From NCBI GenBank assembly GCA_025642065.1, contig JAODUP010001312.1, positions 1-64,000 of the forward strand: a stretch of 64,000 nucleotides of DNA, written 5' to 3'. Of this stretch, positions 58,967 through 64,000 are shown in pieces. Each line of letters starts with the position of its first letter. Within the stretch, counting starts at the first letter, position 1. A program made the translations under genes and the position numbers. The notes beneath the pieces were generated by a model. The model saw only the letters and a program-made list of their open reading frames with translations, was not told the DNA's origin and did no database searches. Source of the stretch: Paralvinella palmiformis (Eukaryota > Annelida > Polychaeta > Terebellida > Alvinellidae).

Positions 58967-59362
58967 GTGAGTGAATGAGTGAGTGAGTGAGTGAGTGAGT
59001 GAGTGAGTGAGTGAGTGAGTGAGTGAGTGAGTGAGTGAGTGAGTGAGTGAGTGAGTGAGTGAGTGAGTGAGTGAGTGAGTGAGTGAGTGAGTGAGTGAGT
59101 GAGTGAGTGAGTGAGTGGAGTGAGTGAGTGAGTGAGTGAGTGAGTGAGTGAGTGAGTGAGTGAGTGAGTGAGTGAGTGAGTGAGTGAGTGAGTGAGTGAG
59201 TGAGTGAGTGAGTGAGTGAGTGAGTGAGTGAGTGAGTGAGTGAGTGAGTGAGTGAGTGAGTGAGTGAGTGAGTGAGTGAGTGAGTGAGTGAGTGAGTGAG
59301 TGAGTGAGTGAGTGAGTGAGTGAGTGAGTGAGTGAGTGAGTGAGTGAGTGAGTGAGTGAGTG
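58967..59362. repeat. (TGAG)n array of about 400 bp
   Basis: Nearly perfect TGAG units, about 99 of them, with one GTGAATGAGT variant at the start and a single-base phase slip near 59117. The open Thr-His-Ser-Leu frame on the minus strand is an artefact. It begins 271 bp after the GPCR stop. Confidence 0.98.
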
Positions 59363-60442
59363 GTGATTAATTTAGCCAACGACATAGCTATATCCTTTTA
59401 TGAGACGCTGTAGATATCCTTTAAAATCTCATTCTTCTAACTTCATATACGTTTTATTAATCGTCAGTCTCCCGCGGGTCGTTACAGCCATATTGTAACC
59501 AGTATCTAATAATGTAGTCATTAATTATGTTTCTTTTATTCTGATATCTTATTTTTATCAAACCTACTAAAAAGACAAATTAATACTCCATAATACTGCC
59601 TCTATAATTGTCTAGGAGAGAATTGTTCCATCGAGGCTATCACTGGAACCTGTGTTTTTTTCCATTTATCAAAATCAATGGGTTTTTTGTTGGTTTTTTC
59701 CAAATTTTTCGCCATTTTTCACAATCCGCCATCTTGATGTGGCACGCAATTGCTTGCTTCAGTCGTCAAAGCACGTTTCTTTTTTCGAGCGCTGTTCCAC
59801 CACTAGAGGCGCCACGGTAGCCATAATCACGGTTTTCCCCGTTTCCTGCCACGTAACAATGTTTTATTTGTCAGTCAGCTCCACAGAGAAAGTTCCACCG
59901 TTCACCCGAACAGCATAATTTTCGTAAGAAAGCGGCCATTTTGATTACATCACCGAAGCGTATATTAGAGGGCTTAGTGCGACAAAATGATATTAGTACG
60001 TGTTCCGGTAGATGTGCGCTGTTTATAAATAGCAACGTCTCTACCCTTAAATACTATGGTAATATTCATACTATCTGCCTCGGTGGTGTGTAATTGGTGG
60101 AGCAGTTATTCCGTAAATAAGACCGAATTCAGCATCATCAAAACCTTCGAATAGATTGCGCATGCGCTGAAATGGTCATTTGCTGCTACTACGTAGAGGA
60201 AATTAAAGATAACGCTTTTAACCCAACCCGTTGTCTGCGGTTATTGGCGACGAAGAGTAATGTTATGGACTAAGACTGGTCTGCGTTGAAATGGACGAAT
60301 TTCTAGTCTGATAACAAGCCAGAGTAACTTTTGCTGACGTGATGGAGCGACCTGACCTAGTAAATTATAGTTACCTTATAGCACTAGATGGCGCTGACGT
60401 CATAAAACCTGCCCTGCTTTCTTATTACCGATAATTATATTA
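59363..60442. other. No gene recognised
   Basis: Mixed-composition DNA. ORFs at 59608-59820 and 59652-59918 lack motifs. Some segments (GGCGCCACGGTAGCC near 59808, ATGGCGCTGACGTCA near 60387) look like repeat material but no second copy is in the window. Confidence 0.4.
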
Positions 60443-60446
60443 AGGA

Positions 60447-61070
60447 TGCTGTTATGGTTGATGTTATGGTTGATGTTATGGATGGCGTTATGGATGGTGT
60501 TATTGGACGGCGCTACGGATGGTCTTACGGATGTGGTTACTGATGGTGACACGGATAGTGTTATGGATGGTGTTACAGGTGTTATTGTGGATGGTGTTAT
60601 GGATGGTGTTATGGATGGTGTTACGTTACGGATGGTGTTAAGGATGTTGCTAAGGGTGGTATTGAGGATGATGTTGTAGATGGTGTTATTGATGGAGTTA
60701 TTGATGGTGTTATGGATGGTTTAATAGATGGTGTTAGAGATAAGGTTAAAGATTGTGTTACGGATTGTGTTACTGATGGGGTTACGGATTGCGTTATAGG
60801 TGGTGTTATGGATGGTGTTACTGGTGGTGTTACGGGTGGTGTTACGGGTGGTGTTATGAATGGTGTTACTGCTGAGGTTAAGGATGGCGTTAAAGATGGC
60901 GTTAAGAATGGTGTTGATGATCGTTTACAGATTGTGTTAAGGATGGTATTATAGACGGGATTACGGGTGATATTACAGATGGTGTTACAGATGGTGCTAC
61001 TGATGGCGTTACGGTGGTGTTACTGGTGATGTTACGGATTGTGTTACTGATGGTGTTACTGATGGCGTAT
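60447..61070. repeat. 12-bp minisatellite, consensus GATGGTGTTAYG
   Basis: Degenerate tandem copies of GATGGTGTTATG/GATGGTGTTACG across about 620 bp. Variants include GATTGTGTTACG, GGTGGTGTTACG and GATGGCGTTA. Because the unit is 12 bp, plus-strand frames stay open and read as DGVM/DGVT repeats, but the frame is broken several times. I treat it as non-coding. Confidence 0.92.
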
Positions 61071-61418
61071 TTATGGAACGTCTCTCAATGTCAACAATCA
61101 GTTGTCCCAGTTTTACTGCGATATTAATTATTAGTGCAGTACGTGGCTGGGAGACTATCGCCACGAGATTGGGGACTTTTATTCTAGCGGCATTTCTATT
61201 CTAACGTGAAACAATTTTATGTTTACTTAGCGCTATACATTATGTATCGTTCTTGCCACTTATCTGATCGAACATGGGATTAAAAACACAATGCAACGTA
61301 AATACTCTTAACATTTTTGGTAAATTTACTTTTAGGTTTGTTTGGGAAAGCAGATGAAGGTTATGCGAAGAGATAACTCAAAGCGTCCCCTCAGAAATAC
61401 CAGTTGCCTTAATAGTCA
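61071..61418. other. No feature recognised
   Basis: AT-rich spacer with no ORF or repeat match. Confidence 0.4.
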
Positions 61419-61429
61419 TATATATATAT

Positions 61430-61491
<62 letters not shown>
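61419..61491. repeat. (TA)n microsatellite
   Basis: TA run with a single phase slip at about 61440. Confidence 0.97.
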
Positions 61492-61493
<2 letters not shown>

Positions 61494-61601
61494 CAATTGA
61501 TAGCTTTGATATCATTACTGATGTATAATGAAATAATAACCTTTCGATTAAGTACACAACGGTTATTCAAATCATAATTTAGTTTCTAGAACAATAACTC
61601 A

Positions 61602-61780
61602 ACTCCATGGCCTAGCGGTAGCGCGTTGTACCACAGATGTTAGAATGTCGCCGTGGGCATATCTGAAGGTTGTTTCATCTTTGACTTCGTTTCATTACCC
61701 TTAGGGGTCGCTCGGCCCATTTAGCCTACCATGTGCACAAAAATGGCCGTAAAACATCAATCATCATCATCATCATTATC
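61602..61780 (+). mobile_element. tRNA-derived SINE1 copy
   Basis: Starts ACTCCATGGCCTAGCGGTAG with a recognisable A box. The B-box region is deleted (only TGTTAGAATGTCGCC remains). The body (CATATCTGAAGGTTGTTTC, GGTCGCTCGGCCC, TTTAGCCTACCATGTGCAC, GGCCGTAAAACATCAATC) and a CATCATCATCAT tail are intact. Confidence 0.9.
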
Positions 61781-62371
61781 AGTTTCTGTAACAAGTTTTA
61801 GCGAAGTAAAACTTGAGGATCAAATATTCTAACATTAGAACATCGTTGTCATCCGCGCCTCTTCCATCCACGTCATAATATACCAAATGTTCATTGTGTT
61901 TGGGATCTAAATTGTGGCGAGATTTAATAAAATACCACTTATCGTATTACATAACGAGGAACCATCATACTATATAATGTTTGAAATTTTGGAAAAGGTC
62001 GTTTTCATCGTTTGTTATACATAATCGCCTCTATGTCTGTTTGTTTACGTCTGACTACAAACAAACAAATAAATAAACACAATTAATCATGACAACAACA
62101 AAATGTTTGCATACAATGTGACAAAATATAATGTAATGACGAAATATTATAGTTTAAGATGTTACAATCTTATTTCATCAACGAGTTTGGGGTTTTATTG
62201 GTCAGTGATTATTGATTGTGGCGATATATTTATGTATTATGTAAAACATATTCTTGAAACCGGTTAGAAGGTGTGGCCAGCTACCTGATTCGTGTATAGG
62301 TGTAAGTGGATGAATCTTGTCTATCTCTTTGCATTTCTTTGCTGACTAAGTATAGTGATATGTATTATACA
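61781..62371. other. No feature recognised
   Basis: AT-rich sequence without ORFs or repeat matches. Confidence 0.4.
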
Positions 62372-62382
62372 TAACACACACA

Positions 62383-62424
<42 letters not shown>
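62372..62424. repeat. (CA)n(TA)n microsatellite
   Basis: ACACACACACGCA, then a pure TA run. Confidence 0.95.
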
Positions 62425-62428
<4 letters not shown>

Positions 62429-62639
62429 CCAAATATTAAATCCAAATCCCCCCGTATATTACTCTATTTTATTAAGTACAAGTTGTCCTGAAAACTGTCT
62501 TCCACAGCCAATCCTCCACTACCTGAGTATACCCTTATCGGGTTTCGTGAAGATGTGATTTAACAATTAATTTCTAAATAAATTATACCCTCACACTAAA
62601 AATATACTATGTACGTATTTCTAGTTTATTTCGGCTTAC

Positions 62640-62690
62640 ATTGAATGGTAACTGGATTTGAACCGATGGCTTATACCATCGCGTCTGTTT
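62640..62690 (-). other. Possible tRNA-like relic (B box only)
   Basis: The reverse complement has GGTTCAAATCC within ATCGGTTCAAATCCAGTTAC, a reasonable T-arm/B box. No A box or complete cloverleaf is seen, so this is a weak call. Confidence 0.25.
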
Positions 62691-62741
62691 AAATAAGTTA
62701 CACAATTAGGTAATGTATTTGTATATATCTCTCACTCTTTC

Positions 62742-62928
<187 letters not shown>

Positions 62929-63290
62929 TGCGCATGCAGACACAAATTAACAAAACTGAAAAATAGACGTAGATCAAACAGCTAAGGAAGGGAGGTTGCT
63001 GTTGACACCAGGTAACCTGTTATTAGCTAGAACGAACGTCGTTATAGATAGTATCAAAGGAAGAAATGAGATCTCTTCTTATCTTATTAAAAAGATGGCG
63101 GCGACGATAATTGTAATGCAATTTCGTTCTACGTTAATTAGAAAGGATGCGCTTTTGTTGCGGAAAGACATCTTTAGAATGTTGTTTTTATAGTACAGCC
63201 ATAACTGAGGGAAATGCGTTATTGAACAAACGCGCCGCTTGGTGCACTGCGGTCGCAAGTTGTTATCTGCTCAGCTTAAGCAGGAATTGA
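62929..63290. other. No feature recognised
   Basis: Short interval with a motif-free 65-codon ORF. Nothing assignable. Confidence 0.4.
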
Positions 63291-63309
63291 CCTTCTCTCT
63301 CCTCTCTCT

Positions 63310-63387
<78 letters not shown>
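63291..63387. repeat. (TC)n(TA)n compound microsatellite
   Basis: CTCTCT run (to about 63331) continuing without break into a TA run to 63386. Confidence 0.96.
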
Positions 63388-63390
<3 letters not shown>

Positions 63391-64000
63391 AAACTTTTAT
63401 TATGTAATGAAGAAGACTTGTTCCAAATGGGACTTAGCAGATAGACATCGAATTAGACCTCCCAGTGTCACGTGCTAATATGTAACATTCCGATCTACAG
63501 AAAAAGACTGAAGTGAAATTAGGAAAACGACATCATCGGATGTAACATTCCACACACATGTGTTGCATAGCGGGTCGAAGCCAAACTTGACCCTCATCCC
63601 TGTAGAACAAATTAAACGATCAATGCCTCCGTATGGGCAACCGATTATACACAGCTGTCTTAAGGAATCAGGTCATGCAAGGGCCGTAGAAAGGTCCTTC
63701 TTCGTAACACCTCTAAAGGTCAAAACACAATATTGACCTTGCACTCATATCAATGCAAGGGTGAAAACCGGAGAGGAATGAAATGCCAATTGCATTATGA
63801 TCGCAATCAAGGATGGTGGAGGCTTAATGACGGCGTGAAAAGTCTTGGCCAATTTTAGAGTCGGCCACCTTATAGTATACGATCCAAATTTGAATTTGGA
63901 TAAGAATTCGAACGTGCCGTAAGACTTCCTCGTACCGCGTCCCGTTTCGAAGGAAATAGTATTCTGTCTTAACATAACATATGGTACCTGTCCTCTGGTT
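63388..64000. other. No gene recognised
   Basis: Mixed-composition sequence to the window edge. The minus-strand ORF at 63745-63975 has no motif. A gene beyond the edge cannot be excluded. Confidence 0.4.

Noticed and set aside
58936..59385. A 149-residue Thr-His-Ser-Leu repeat protein
   Set aside because: Product of the perfect TGAG array; the open frame is a consequence of the repeat.
60446..60954. Two repeat proteins with DGVT/DGVM units
   Set aside because: Degenerate 12-bp minisatellite with frame breaks and no unique flanking domain; kept only as a repeat finding.
63387..63420. Another pogo-like terminus (AGTAAAAC next to a TA run)
   Set aside because: Only about eight bases match the 55.26 kb terminus and no partner end is nearby.

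Overview
This is eukaryotic, almost certainly metazoan, nuclear DNA: AT-rich, saturated with long microsatellites, and carrying decayed LINEs, tRNA-derived SINEs and cut-and-paste transposons, with a single convincing host gene. The mix of CR1/L2-like LINEs, tRNA-headed SINEs, Tc1-like and pogo-like remnants and intronless rhodopsin-class receptors fits a marine invertebrate, perhaps a lophotrochozoan such as a mollusc. That placement is inference; nothing in the window fixes the species.

Layout. 0-8.2 kb: edge copy of interspersed repeat R-A, a long GATA array, a LINE (LINE1, plus strand) apparently inserted into an older LINE (LINE2, minus strand), a SINE, a third LINE fragment and another SINE. 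8-27 kb: mostly unrecognised AT-rich DNA with microsatellites, two LINE1 3' ends, a LINE endonuclease fragment and SINE copies. 27.9-30.8 kb: two direct copies of repeat R-G enclosing pieces of R-A, R-B and R-C. 31-37 kb: TA/TG arrays and two SINEs. 37.6-43.75 kb: a long mosaic (R-F, transposase relic, tRNA-like SINE, R-E, R-A with internal 0.58-0.60 kb tandem units, R-B, R-C, R-D), whose short version (R-F, R-E, TG run, R-D) recurs at 46.6-48.2 kb. 45.0-45.6 kb is a CAT array. 48.9-49.5 kb is a small inverted-repeat element. 50.25-51.17 kb is a second R-B copy. 54.1-55.1 kb is a dead Tc1-like transposase, and 55.26-56.51 kb a pogo/Tigger-like inverted-repeat element between TA runs.

The one host gene is an intronless 390-residue class A GPCR at 57524-58696 (+), GC-rich against its surroundings. 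Several normally conserved activation-switch residues are changed: VQY where DRY belongs, no CWxP tryptophan, and a reciprocal N2.50/D7.49 arrangement. A 20-codon upstream ORF lies just 5' of it and a roughly 400-bp TGAG array begins about 270 bp 3' of its stop. 60.4-61.1 kb is a 12-bp minisatellite; the last 3 kb hold a SINE copy and microsatellites.

No operon, CRISPR array, rRNA gene or functional tRNA was seen. R-A to R-H are labels local to this window for repeats recognised only by internal comparison. All repeat boundaries are by eye and approximate.
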